A DNA stretch of 64,000 nucleotides from Candidatus Uabimicrobium amorphum (GTDB lineage: Bacteria; Planctomycetota; Uabimicrobiia; Uabimicrobiales; Uabimicrobiaceae), in contig NZ_AP019860.1 in the NCBI RefSeq assembly GCF_009002475.1, forward strand, positions 186,001 through 250,000. Direction: 5' to 3'. The notes under the pieces are model-generated. The model had not been told where the DNA came from. It worked only from the letters and a program-made list of their open reading frames with translations, and made no database searches. Of the stretch, positions 23,294 to 32,795 are shown piece after piece (position 1 is the stretch's first letter; the number at the start of each line of letters is the position of its first letter). A program made the position numbers and the translations under genes.

Positions 23294-25627
23294 ATGGCAC
23301 GCGATATGTTTATATTTCTTACATTGATTTTATGCATTGTTGGTTGTCAAAACAACACCGAAATGAAAACCCAATTGAATAGCAGTTCCATAGGCAGCGC
23401 TGATGATAGTGGCGAAGGTGAAATGGTGACAGATGGGATGGCTCTCGATATGTCGAGTGATCTGGAGGTGGGAGTGTCTCCTGAAGAACCGGCAAATGAA
23501 GGGAAATCCGAAAAAGAAGAAATCGATTCCGAATCACCAGACAAAGACAACAACAAAAATGATGACGTTGCGGAGCGCGAAACTACACTGTATTTGTCAG
23601 CAGATGACTCTAATTCTCAGGCTTCTCCTATTGTTGTGAGAAAATATATCGAAGAGGGACGTTATGTGAACCCCAATGCGATACGTACATACGAATTTTT
23701 GAATTACTATTCATTTGTATATCCTCCTGCACCACAGGGAAGTGTGGCTATTTATCCAGAAATGAAAAAAGATGAGAATAATGAGTATACACTACAGGTT
23801 GCTGTACGTGCGGAAAATCGCGAGCGGCAGTCGATGATACCGGTGAACTTTACTTTTCTTATTGATGTTTCGGGTTCTATGGCAGGGAAATCCATGGAGT
23901 TAGTGAAGGAGTTTATGAAAAAAATCCCTATGGTTTTACAAAAGGGGGATCGTTTTTCTGCCGTGGTTTGCAATCGTAGTTCACAAGTGATCGTTGATAA
24001 TGTCCAGGTCGGTAAGGAGCACATACCGACGATGATCGATAAAATAATACAATCTTTAAAACCAGATGATATCACAGATCTAAACGAAGGTATTCGCGTT
24101 GCCTACGAGTTGGCGCAAAAAAACTATATCGATGAGTTTTTGAATCGCGTAGTTCTTCTAAGTGATGGGGCAGCAAACGCTGGAGAACTTTCGATTGACA
24201 TCATTAAGAAACATTCTGCCGATTCTGAGCGTAAGGGCATTTATCTTGTGGGGATTGGTTTTGGCGAAGGTTTTAACGATGGATTGATGAATGCATTTAC
24301 CGATGCGGGTAAAGGGGCTTATTTTTTTATCGACAATACCGCTGACATTGGTAAAGCTCTCGAAGAAAATTTTGTTTCTAATTTTGACTTAGCGGTAAAA
24401 GATGTGCGTTTGAAAATGGTAATGCCTGCTGGATGGAAAATGGTTAAATTTCACGGTGAGCAGGTTTCGACAGTTGCCAGTGAGGTAGTCCCCCAGCATT
24501 TGTCTCCCAATGACCAGATGATTTACCATCAGATTATCGCGACGAATAAGAATGATGATGTTGCGCTGGAACAGGAATTTGTATTCGAAGCAGAATTTAT
24601 CGATCCACTTAGCAATGACAAGAAAAACGTAACGATTCGCACAAGTGTTCGCGATATGTTGCAGCAAAAATATCAGCAGATACAAAAAGGCAATGCAATT
24701 GTTGCCTTTGCGGAGATGTTCAAAGAATTTGTTATTGCCGACGAAAATACGGAAGACAATTTAAAGGCGATCGCGGCTGTGGAAGAACAAGTGAAGACAA
24801 TGTCTGCTGACGCCGAAATGACAGAAGTTGCAACTTGGATTGCAATGTACAAAAAAATACTTGAAGGCGGTGAACAACTACAAAGTTTAGACAAAGATTC
24901 CACGGCAATCGTACATGCTTTGGGATTACAAGATGCACATGTTGTCGCAGCGGAAAAAAACGGAGCAGATCCGCGCAAAGCCATTGAGGTTCGGTCGCAG
25001 TTAGGCAATTCTACTCAGTTGCGGCCACGCGAAGGGTATAAATTTCTAGTTATTGCGTCGGGGCCTATTGACAACACGAACAAAAAAGGTGGAGGAAAAA
25101 TCAGCACCAATCAATACAGTGATCCACACCCTAAGTACATGGGAAAAAGACAATCGGTGAATGAAAGCAAAGTGCGCATACACGATCTTCACCAGGTAAC
25201 CATCACTCTAAAAGCCCCGCGCGGCGCTAAGAGCTTCTCCTTTGATTTTAACTTTTTTTCCGCAGAATATCCCGAGTATGTAAAGCAAAATTACAACGAT
25301 ACGTTTTATGCGAATATTGAAGCGCAATCTACGAACAACGGTGCCCCAACCAATATTGCGTTTGATTCAAATAATTCATCGATTGAAGTGGACAACAACT
25401 ATTTTCAAAACCCCTTTCATCCCATTTCCAATCGCGGCACCGGATTTGACCGCAGTGGTTCCACTTCATGGTTACGTACCAGTTGGCCAATCGAAGGTGG
25501 CGAAACGTTTAAACTCACGTTCTCTGTACACGACGAGGGAGATGAAATCTACGACTCGCTTGTGGTAATTGACAATTTTCAGTGGCATGAATACGAGAGT
25601 GTGGGAACAACTGACCCATTGAATTAG
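23294..25627 (+). CDS. lipoprotein with YfbK-like VWA domain and choice-of-anchor-type C-terminal domain
   Basis: 777 residues from ATG 23294, chosen for AAGGAG 6 nt upstream and a clean lipoprotein signal (MFIFLTLILCIVGC). A low-complexity acidic region follows the Cys. Residues 110-160 match the N-terminal part of YfbK-type VWA proteins (IRTYEFLNYYSFVYPPAP). The VWA domain has a full MIDAS: DVSGSMAGKS (about 190), a TDLNEG Thr and the VVLLSDG Asp. After a helical linker, residues 620-770 form a second beta-sandwich (KSFSFDFNFFSAEYPEYV, then NDTFYANIE) seen in choice-of-anchor-L-like surface proteins. It is probably a metal-dependent adhesin or sensor tethered to a membrane. Monocistronic, with a terminator. 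Confidence 0.88.
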   Translation: MARDMFIFLTLILCIVGCQNNTEMKTQLNSSSIGSADDSGEGEMVTDGMALDMSSDLEVGVSPEEPANEGKSEKEEIDSESPDKDNNKNDDVAERETTLYLSADDSNSQASPIVVRKYIEEGRYVNPNAIRTYEFLNYYSFVYPPAPQGSVAIYPEMKKDENNEYTLQVAVRAENRERQSMIPVNFTFLIDVSGSMAGKSMELVKEFMKKIPMVLQKGDRFSAVVCNRSSQVIVDNVQVGKEHIPTMIDKIIQSLKPDDITDLNEGIRVAYELAQKNYIDEFLNRVVLLSDGAANAGELSIDIIKKHSADSERKGIYLVGIGFGEGFNDGLMNAFTDAGKGAYFFIDNTADIGKALEENFVSNFDLAVKDVRLKMVMPAGWKMVKFHGEQVSTVASEVVPQHLSPNDQMIYHQIIATNKNDDVALEQEFVFEAEFIDPLSNDKKNVTIRTSVRDMLQQKYQQIQKGNAIVAFAEMFKEFVIADENTEDNLKAIAAVEEQVKTMSADAEMTEVATWIAMYKKILEGGEQLQSLDKDSTAIVHALGLQDAHVVAAEKNGADPRKAIEVRSQLGNSTQLRPREGYKFLVIASGPIDNTNKKGGGKISTNQYSDPHPKYMGKRQSVNESKVRIHDLHQVTITLKAPRGAKSFSFDFNFFSAEYPEYVKQNYNDTFYANIEAQSTNNGAPTNIAFDSNNSSIEVDNNYFQNPFHPISNRGTGFDRSGSTSWLRTSWPIEGGETFKLTFSVHDEGDEIYDSLVVIDNFQWHEYESVGTTDPLN

Positions 25628-25664
25628 GGAACAGGAAACATATATCTATCTGTATTTGAGGGGC

Positions 25665-25695
25665 GGGCGGACACTAGGTCCGCCCCTATATTTCT
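25665..25695 (+). terminator. intrinsic terminator of the VWA lipoprotein gene
   Basis: The stem GGGCGGAC-ACTAG-GTCCGCCC is followed by CTATATTTCT, 38 bp after the stop codon. The T tract is imperfect but the stem is strong. Confidence 0.7.
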
Positions 25696-25717
25696 ACCGC
25701 GATGCCATATTTGTAAT

Positions 25718-26554
25718 TTAGTAAGCGTTTTGTAAAAGATCACAGAGGTGATTGCGCATTTCGCGATCAATATTGATTTTGGCTATTTTGTTTTGTACAG
25801 CGGCGACATCGTAATCAACGCGGATAAACTCTACGCTTTGTTCATTATATATGGTATAGCAAGCTCTTTGATCCTTGTCTTTGGATTGTCCTATGCTACC
25901 AGGGTTAATGAAAATGCGTTTGTCCTCTAGATTTTCTATGCGTATATTCCCCTGGGGGACAAAGAAGATACTATTTGGACCTAAAAAAGTTAGTTCTTTA
26001 TTCCATTGCCCATCGAAAATGTTGTGGTTTTCGTAGTGTGTGAGCACCGTGGGAACGTGTGTATGACCAAAAAAACCGTGAGGTGTAGTGAATTCGTCCA
26101 TAAAACTTTTTAGACGTCTATCTAGTTGCTCATTGTGTAAAATAAAATATTGTATGTGGCCGGGCCATATGTGCTCTTTGGTGGTATTACTTGGTGCGGC
26201 ATGTACAAATGTTTTGCCGTTGTAAATGCGCATAGATTGTTGCTCTTCGTTATTTTGTGCCATATGCACAAAAGCATCCCAGCTATCAAGTAGGCGTAGT
26301 TTTTTTACTGTCCATATTAACATGTCATCTTTGAGTTTTACTCCGGAGATGATTTGTTGTTCGTTGTAGCCTACTAGAATGAATTTGGCAATCTCCGAAA
26401 CTATTTTCCAACACTCACGGGGGTTGGGGCCGTGCCCTATTACATCACCCAATACGATAATTTCGTCCACATTGCGTTTTTCGATGTCTTGTAAAACTGC
26501 CTCAAGAGCTTCTAAATTGGCATGTATGTCCGAAAGCAGTGCGTATGTTGTCAT
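25718..26554 (-). CDS. calcineurin-like metallophosphoesterase
   Basis: 278 residues, cytosolic. The five metal motifs are visible: LSDIHANLEALEAVL (D-x-H), VLGDVIGHGPNP (GD), a GYNEQQI in place of the usual GNH(D/E), VHAAP, and FGHTHVPTVL (GHxH). The replaced GNHE core (GYNEQ) is unusual and may weaken the second metal site. Relatives hydrolyse phosphoesters of nucleotides or proteins. AAGGAAAATC precedes the ATG. It lies alone between a terminator and a GAGCCC tandem repeat. Confidence 0.88.
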   Translation of the reverse strand: MTTYALLSDIHANLEALEAVLQDIEKRNVDEIIVLGDVIGHGPNPRECWKIVSEIAKFILVGYNEQQIISGVKLKDDMLIWTVKKLRLLDSWDAFVHMAQNNEEQQSMRIYNGKTFVHAAPSNTTKEHIWPGHIQYFILHNEQLDRRLKSFMDEFTTPHGFFGHTHVPTVLTHYENHNIFDGQWNKELTFLGPNSIFFVPQGNIRIENLEDKRIFINPGSIGQSKDKDQRACYTIYNEQSVEFIRVDYDVAAVQNKIAKINIDREMRNHLCDLLQNAY

Positions 26555-26582
26555 GTAGATTTTCCTTTACTGATTTGAATAT

Positions 26583-26618
26583 GAGCCCGAGCCCGAGCCC
26601 GAGCCCGAGTCCGAGCCC
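26583..26618. repeat. hexanucleotide tandem repeat GAGCCC x6
   Basis: Six consecutive copies of GAGCCC (one is GAGTCC) between the phosphoesterase start and the helicase stop. It is a GC-rich microsatellite in AT-rich DNA, prone to slippage. Confidence 0.9.
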
Positions 26619-26640
26619 GCTTGCTCTATGGTTCACAATA

Positions 26641-29600
26641 CTAGCCATTCGTCAAGTCGTACATTCCATTGGAGAGTTCGGTGAGTATTTCTTCGTTAAC
26701 TAGTTGTTCTATGATGCTCCCGAGTTTATCACTAACAGCGCGGGTAACGGTTTTAAAACCCAGAAAACGCGAGGCTTGCTTCATCAAGTCTTTGAACTTC
26801 GTGGCGTGTTGACGTTTGATGACGAGTTGCAGTGCTTCGCGCATTTCCTCTTCGCAAATATAGTCGACTTTTGCGGGGGAATCGTTGAAACGACGTCGTA
26901 CGGTAACCTCCGTCATGTCGTGAGGCCAAATAAAACGATCGCGTACACAAACGCGCCCTTGCTCTTGGGCTTCATTGACTGTTTGTTCAATTAACTCCGT
27001 TAATTTACTGGATTTGCGTTTGATACTCCACAACGTGCGTATGCGTCGCTGCAATTCATCAAGATGGATTGGCCCTTCGACTTCGGTGATTTCGCTGACT
27101 GTCGCAATTAAGATGGTTTCTGGTTGCTGTTGGAAATCTCCTGAGGTATCAAAACTGAGTTTTTTGCACAATTTATATTCCGAAATAGGTTGTTGTTTCG
27201 CTTCTTCTTTCTTTTCCATTGGCGGTGGAGCGGGTAGGTTCTCTTCTATTTTTTCTTCGTCTGCGGGTACAAAATCCATTGCTTGGTGATTGCTATTTTC
27301 GATAATTTCGAGTAGTGCATTTTCAGTAGCTTCTTTGTTGCGGTACCACTCGGGAAACCAAATTTGATGAAGGTTCCAGCCTAAGCCACGTAAAATTTCA
27401 CGGTATAGGCGTTCGCGTTCACGTGTAAAGGGATTATCAAGGTACTTGGTGCTATCTATTTCGATGGCTAGCGAGTAGTATTTATCGTTTTGTGGGTGTA
27501 CAACGGCGAGATCAATGCGAAAATTCCCGCATCCGATGTTGCGTTCCACTTTGTATCCCTGATTTTCAATAAATTCTTCTAGTGTTTCTTGCATGGCCGA
27601 AGAGGTTACCGCAAAATGGTCAACACGTTTTATTTGGCGATTTTCTGCGAATTCAAGAAAGGTTTTCAGAACTTGTAATCCTTGAGGGCTTTGCGAGTCG
27701 ACTTTTAAATCGCGTCCACGAAAATTGGAGAACACAACACACTTTTCTCGGGCTCGCGAAATAAGAACGTTGAGACGTCTTTCACCACCATCTTGGTTTA
27801 GGGGACCAAAATTGTGAGAGAGTTTTCCTTGTTGATCAAAACCATAGCCCATACTCAGGAAAATCACATCTCTTTCGTCACCTTGGATGGTTTCGAGGTT
27901 TTTGACAAAAAATGGCTCGTAGATGTTGCTATTAATCGCTTCTTCTACCTCAGGGTACTTGATCATTTCGAGTTCAATTTCTTGTAAGATCGCCTGTTGC
28001 TGTTGGATATTGAAAGTACCGACACCCAAACTTTTTTCCGGGGAATTGCGATAGTGTTCGGTCACTGCTTTGGCAACACTACGCGCTTCGTTTAGGTTCA
28101 TGCGGCTTCCTCCGCGGTCGTACACCGTATTTTTGAGATAATTTAAGTGTAATCCCAAACGCGACGAATGCGATACTGGCGACGGAAACACCGTTAGATT
28201 ATTGTGGTAAAATTGCTTATTTGATACCGCAATGAGTGACTCATGGCGACTACGATAGTGGTTTGTCAACATGCGTGTTGGAAAAGTACGTTTACATTGG
28301 TGTAGAATACTCTCCATATCGGAAATAGTTGCGATTTCGCTTTCGGTTTCTTGAATAATCGAGTCAAAAAAGCTCGTTGGTGGTAACTGCTGACTGTCAC
28401 CCATAATGATTACTTGGTCGCCACGTAGCAACGCGCCTAATGCATCTTCGGGACGAACCTGTGATGCTTCGTCAAAAATAATCACATCAAAGCGCACATT
28501 GCGTGGATCTAAAAATTTGGCGATGGACAACGGACTCATCATAAAACACGGCTTGACTTTTTGAATGAGGTGTCCGGCAAGGGTCATTAACTTGCGAATC
28601 GGCATGTGCCCGCGTTTGCGGTTAAACTCACTGAGTAAAATGCCGGCTTCAGAATTGGGTGATGCTCCCCCGAGTACTTGTGGACGCAAAGAATGCAATT
28701 TGTGCGACAAGCGGTAACGATTGTAGTAAATGATTTCTTTGTCGAGTTCGCAAAAACGTTTTATCTTGCTTTCGTGCAATTTGCTGATAAAATTCGCCAA
28801 AAAAGGGTATTTGATAAAAGCATGTTCAAGGAGGGCATCGGCGAGATTGGCTTCTAAACAAGGAATAACATCTTCGTGGGTCAGTAAGTCTTCATCGATA
28901 ATGTCTACCATCGAGTAGGCAATTGTATCACTGCATTGCTTACGAAAAGAGTAGTACTGTGACCAACGTTGTAAGTGATGGATTTCTTTGAGCCATAACT
29001 GAATTTGTTGCGACAAAGTACTGATGGGTACATTTTGCAGTTGGCAACCAAAGGTTTTATCGATTTTTGCCCCTATTTTACCAAAGAGCTCGTCGAGATC
29101 TTTTTCTAGTGAGTCCTGACTTGCAGCAATTTGTTGCGCGCACAAGCGAATGTCTTCGGGAACAACACCTTCCTCCAACACCTCCAATGATTCTGGCAAA
29201 AGTATTTTGCGCGATAAGAAAAATTTGAGTTTTTCCATCCACTGCATGAACAAACGCAACGCTTTGGTGTCGCTATTTTCACTTTGCCATAAAAAGTCAA
29301 AAAGGTTGGTTCCTTCCTGATATTTTTGTTGTATGTCATGTACGAGGTTTAGGTAATCATTGACTTGTTCTAGGTCTAAAATGACTTGTTGTGGTGGTCT
29401 TTTTGCATGATCTTTATACCAAAAACGGATATCCCAACGCAGATAGCGAAAGCGACCATTTAACGATGGCACAAACTTCATAGCACTATGCTTAAATTCG
29501 CGTAAAACTTCGGGGACGTTTTTGCTCAAAACGCGTTCTTCGAATTTTTCGAGAATGTCTTTTTTGAGTTGTTGCGCTTTTTCTACCTGTTCGATAAGAT

Positions 29601-31416
29601 GTTGCGGTCTTCCCGTGGGATTTTCCCATTCGCGATGTTCAATGACTTTTTGTGAAATTTTGCGAATGTCAGCCATTAAATTGGTGGCTTCGATGGTTTT
29701 ACTAATATTTTCCAGGTTGTCAGGCATTGCCACATGTGTGGTTTTTTGTAAAAATTCTACACTCTCGCGTACACTCTCAATATGCGCCAAAGTATTCACC
29801 AGTTGTTTTTTGATACTGTCTTCGTCAGAAGGCAAGATCATCCCCGGAGCGCATTCGCGCCACGGATGTGAAGACACTGGTTGTACGACTTCAAGAGCTT
29901 GTGAAAAACTAATGCACAGTGATTTGGCCTTTTCCCAGTCTTCCACTGCAACATTTTCGATTTCGCGGAATGTCATGCGGGGAATATCTTCGCTGTCAAA
30001 ATGTTGGCGTGCAGATTCGCGCATCAAATGCAGGTCAAAAGGAGAGAGCCCAATTTCTCCTATGGGATTTTGCAAAATGTCGACATATTCGTTGAGTTCG
30101 TTACGTAAACTTTCTATCTGTATAAATTTCTCTTCCATTTCCGGTTTTTGCGGACCAGGAATGGACAATGTACGTTGTAGTTCATTTAAAACGTCTTGTT
30201 TACGCGCTTTACGGCTGTGAAGTTCTAAACAGAAATCCCCTAAACCGATTTTGTCCAAACGACTTTTCACCACCTCAAGAGCCGCCATTTTTTCGCTGAC
30301 AAAAAGTACGCTTTTTTCACGCGCCATAAATTCCGCAATAATGTTGGTGATCGTTTGCGACTTTCCTGTACCCGGAGGACCCTCTACCACTAAATTTTTT
30401 CCGCGTTTCGCATCCTCGATGATGGCCATTTGTGAGGCATCGGTATCCATGACATGATACAAATCCTTAAGAGGCGCATTGAACTCGGTGGCTTCATTCT
30501 CTGGTGCGTTTTCTTGCGAGTAGAAAATGGACTGAATCAGATGATGTTTTGCAGGAGTCATATCTTCTGGCCACGCTTCAGGAGCAAGATCGTTGTACAT
30601 CACAAACTTGGTAAAACTGAAGAAGTCAAGGTAAACATCATCCTCTACTTGCCACTGCTCTTGTTCGGCAATAATTTTGTTGATTTCTTTGATATATTTG
30701 TCGACGCCGCTAATGCGATCGGGCATTTCAAAATCAGGAAGTGCAATACCTTCTTCTTTGAGTTTGGCTTGGAGAGAGATATTGGTAATAATATCTTCCC
30801 CCGTCCAACGCATTTTGAAGGACCTTCCAACACGTGTGCGAAACAATTCTACAGGGATTAAGATAAGTGGTGAGAAGCAACTTTCTTTGTCGTCCACCCA
30901 ACGCAAGAAACCCGCCGCGACAAACAAAGCCGTGTAGCCTTGTTCTTCGATAATCATGCGCGCTTTTTGATAAGTGTTAAACATGCGTTTTTCTAAATCT
31001 TTGCTCTTCAGGTCCGAGTGGCGCATTCCTCGTCCACGTTTTTCTTCGTATTCGCGACGTTGCTCTCGTTGTCGCTCTAAACGTTCCTCGTATTCGCGTT
31101 TCTGTTGTGCAGCTTGTTCATCTTCAATTTGTTGTTCTTCGTTTTCTTGGTCTTCATTTTTTTGGTCTTCATTTTCTTGCTCGGTGTTTACTTTTTCTTC
31201 TACCTTTTCCGGTGGACGTCCTGGTTTGATGTCGATATTTTTTCCTTTGATGACCAGAAATTCATAGGCACTATGTGGATTGTCGTCGATAATTTGTACA
31301 CTACGAGACGACGATGGTTGGTAGTTGATGAGGCGGTTTCGCATGGTCAAGTCAAGTAAACTTTGGCGTGCTAGCTGCAACTGCTTTTCAATGTCTGAGG
31401 TAGAAAATTCCTGCAT
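26641..31416 (-). CDS. giant SF1 helicase with DUF4011, Vsr-like nuclease and DUF3320-type domains
   Basis: 1591 residues from ATG 31416 (MQEFSTSDIEKQLQLARQSL). GGAGAAAGAG precedes that ATG, whereas upstream in-frame ATGs lack a ribosome site. The N-terminal DUF4011 motif is LLDLTMRNRLINYQP. A charged coiled-coil insert spans about 80-150. The UPF1-like SF1 helicase has Walker A EGPPGTGKSQTITNI (about 345), Walker B IIFDEASQVRPEDA (about 980), GDSQQLPP and a C-terminal core with DERDVIFLS and LNVLISRA. A REase-fold domain (about 1290-1360, RIDLAVVHPQN, then LAIEIDST) resembles MTES_1575/Vsr-type nucleases. A DUF3320-like region and a winged-helix-like tail follow. Such proteins are found in defence islands and are suspected anti-phage or DNA-processing enzymes. 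Here it stands alone. Confidence 0.9.
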   Translation of the reverse strand: MQEFSTSDIEKQLQLARQSLLDLTMRNRLINYQPSSSRSVQIIDDNPHSAYEFLVIKGKNIDIKPGRPPEKVEEKVNTEQENEDQKNEDQENEEQQIEDEQAAQQKREYEERLERQREQRREYEEKRGRGMRHSDLKSKDLEKRMFNTYQKARMIIEEQGYTALFVAAGFLRWVDDKESCFSPLILIPVELFRTRVGRSFKMRWTGEDIITNISLQAKLKEEGIALPDFEMPDRISGVDKYIKEINKIIAEQEQWQVEDDVYLDFFSFTKFVMYNDLAPEAWPEDMTPAKHHLIQSIFYSQENAPENEATEFNAPLKDLYHVMDTDASQMAIIEDAKRGKNLVVEGPPGTGKSQTITNIIAEFMAREKSVLFVSEKMAALEVVKSRLDKIGLGDFCLELHSRKARKQDVLNELQRTLSIPGPQKPEMEEKFIQIESLRNELNEYVDILQNPIGEIGLSPFDLHLMRESARQHFDSEDIPRMTFREIENVAVEDWEKAKSLCISFSQALEVVQPVSSHPWRECAPGMILPSDEDSIKKQLVNTLAHIESVRESVEFLQKTTHVAMPDNLENISKTIEATNLMADIRKISQKVIEHREWENPTGRPQHLIEQVEKAQQLKKDILEKFEERVLSKNVPEVLREFKHSAMKFVPSLNGRFRYLRWDIRFWYKDHAKRPPQQVILDLEQVNDYLNLVHDIQQKYQEGTNLFDFLWQSENSDTKALRLFMQWMEKLKFFLSRKILLPESLEVLEEGVVPEDIRLCAQQIAASQDSLEKDLDELFGKIGAKIDKTFGCQLQNVPISTLSQQIQLWLKEIHHLQRWSQYYSFRKQCSDTIAYSMVDIIDEDLLTHEDVIPCLEANLADALLEHAFIKYPFLANFISKLHESKIKRFCELDKEIIYYNRYRLSHKLHSLRPQVLGGASPNSEAGILLSEFNRKRGHMPIRKLMTLAGHLIQKVKPCFMMSPLSIAKFLDPRNVRFDVIIFDEASQVRPEDALGALLRGDQVIIMGDSQQLPPTSFFDSIIQETESEIATISDMESILHQCKRTFPTRMLTNHYRSRHESLIAVSNKQFYHNNLTVFPSPVSHSSRLGLHLNYLKNTVYDRGGSRMNLNEARSVAKAVTEHYRNSPEKSLGVGTFNIQQQQAILQEIELEMIKYPEVEEAINSNIYEPFFVKNLETIQGDERDVIFLSMGYGFDQQGKLSHNFGPLNQDGGERRLNVLISRAREKCVVFSNFRGRDLKVDSQSPQGLQVLKTFLEFAENRQIKRVDHFAVTSSAMQETLEEFIENQGYKVERNIGCGNFRIDLAVVHPQNDKYYSLAIEIDSTKYLDNPFTRERERLYREILRGLGWNLHQIWFPEWYRNKEATENALLEIIENSNHQAMDFVPADEEKIEENLPAPPPMEKKEEAKQQPISEYKLCKKLSFDTSGDFQQQPETILIATVSEITEVEGPIHLDELQRRIRTLWSIKRKSSKLTELIEQTVNEAQEQGRVCVRDRFIWPHDMTEVTVRRRFNDSPAKVDYICEEEMREALQLVIKRQHATKFKDLMKQASRFLGFKTVTRAVSDKLGSIIEQLVNEEILTELSNGMYDLTNG

Positions 31417-31780
31417 ATTCTCTTTCTCCAGCATGTAGAATTTTTTGGTAACAAAACGCATAAGGCGTGCTCTTTGGCACGCCTTGTACAGCTTCATTAT
31501 TTCACATATAAAAAAAAATTTCAACTTTGAAGTGTAGATTTTCTAACCGATGACCGTTTGGCCCACGGTTGGTTTGCGACTTAAGTTAGTTACTTTTCAC
31601 CGTTTGCATGTATATGCCACTGACAGAATTTGGTTATGTAGTACATGCAAAATTGTGTGAGATATTTTACCGCAAATTTTATGTTCTAGGTTTATACTTT
31701 AGGGTAATCGATTATAAATTGGCGCTGATTATTCGTAATCTGCAAGGAAAATTTTTTCTAAAACCAACGAAGGGCAACAA
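31417..31780. other. divergent intergenic region with a 10-bp inverted repeat
   Basis: 364 bp between the helicase and NmrA-like genes. TTTGCATGTA (31603-31612) and TACATGCAAA (31642-31651) are perfect inverted arms 29 bp apart, a candidate operator. AT-rich stretches near 31690-31720 could hold the plus-strand promoter, but I see no convincing -35/-10 pair. The plus gene has GAAGGGCAAC before its ATG. Confidence 0.45.
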
Positions 31781-32686
31781 ATGACCAACAACTTAATCAT
31801 CATAGCGGGAGCAACAGGAGACTTAGGTCGTAGAGTAGCGAAATATCTATTAAAGCTAAATGCCCGTGTTAGAGTACTCTCAAGGCGTAGTACACAATCA
31901 CAAAGTATAAATGAATTACAACAACTCGGCTGTGAAATCCAGCAAGTTGACTACTCGGATGTCGAGCAAATGGCCTCTGCACTGGAGGGGGCTCACTGTG
32001 TGGTAAGTTGTCTATCAGGCTTAGAAGACGTTATTGTCGATGCCCAGTACAACCTATATCTAGCAGTATTAGAGGCGAACGTAAAACGGTTTTTCCCCTC
32101 GGACTTTGCCATAGACTACACCAAGATTCCCGAAAAATCCAATCGCAATTTAAATTTACGGCTCAAATTCTACCAAAAAATTTCCGATACACCTATCGAA
32201 GTCACTTCGATATTAAATGGTGCATTTACCAACATGCTAAAAGACACTGCACCTTTTTTACTGTACAAAATAAGACGTGCTTTGCACTGGGGAAACGCGC
32301 AACAACTACTCGACTTTACCACAATTGACAATACCGCTGAATACACAGCCCACGCCGCGCTAGACGAAAAAACTCCGCGATGGTTGAAAATTTCTGGAGA
32401 TGAAATATCTCCGCGAGGTCTCGCTGTCGCAGCAACAAATGCAAGTGGTAAAAAATTTAAAACGTTTCGTCCAGGTGGCCTGACACAACTAAAGATTTTT
32501 ATCGCGATGACGAAGTTTTTTACGCCAAAGAGTAATGACTTGTACCCCGCATGGCAAGGAATGCAATATTTCCACAGCATGTTTGGCGGAAAACCCAAGT
32601 TCGAAAAATTAGACAATGATCGCTATGATATAAAGTGGACAAAAGTAGAGGATTTTTTGCGCGAAGAAGTCTTTTGTACGGAATAA
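31781..32686 (+). CDS. NmrA-like NAD(P)-binding protein
   Basis: 301 residues. An N-terminal Rossmann domain with IIAGATGDLGRRVAKYLL (GxxGxxG), an atypical-SDR layout (VRVLSRRS, VVSCLSGL, KRFFPSDFAIDY). This resembles NmrA/isoflavone-reductase proteins, which bind NADP(H) and either reduce small phenolics or sense redox state; the active-site Lys/Tyr of true reductases is not evident. It is followed by a separate promoter, so it is probably monocistronic. Confidence 0.85.
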   Translation: MTNNLIIIAGATGDLGRRVAKYLLKLNARVRVLSRRSTQSQSINELQQLGCEIQQVDYSDVEQMASALEGAHCVVSCLSGLEDVIVDAQYNLYLAVLEANVKRFFPSDFAIDYTKIPEKSNRNLNLRLKFYQKISDTPIEVTSILNGAFTNMLKDTAPFLLYKIRRALHWGNAQQLLDFTTIDNTAEYTAHAALDEKTPRWLKISGDEISPRGLAVAATNASGKKFKTFRPGGLTQLKIFIAMTKFFTPKSNDLYPAWQGMQYFHSMFGGKPKFEKLDNDRYDIKWTKVEDFLREEVFCTE

Positions 32687-32720
32687 AGAGTATCTATAAA
32701 CGATACAAAATTTTCCGCAT

Positions 32721-32749
32721 TTGACATTTTTCTATTCTCCTTGTATTGT
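32721..32749 (+). promoter_or_regulatory. promoter of the protease/pseudoprotease operon
   Basis: A perfect -35 box TTGACA (32721-32726) and TATTGT (32744-32749) are 17 bp apart, giving a short leader before ATG 32796. This also argues against translation starting at the TTG inside the -35 box. Confidence 0.65.
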
Positions 32750-32795
32750 TATAGAGAGCATTACTATATATTTTGTTCTATATAAAGGATATCGT

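Noticed and set aside
24389..24685. 98-codon minus-strand frame inside the VWA lipoprotein gene
   Set aside because: Antisense shadow of a well-supported gene, with unnatural composition and no ribosome site.
29522..30220. 232-codon plus-strand frame inside the giant helicase gene
   Set aside because: Ser/Cys-rich translation of the antisense strand of a conserved gene; a shadow frame.
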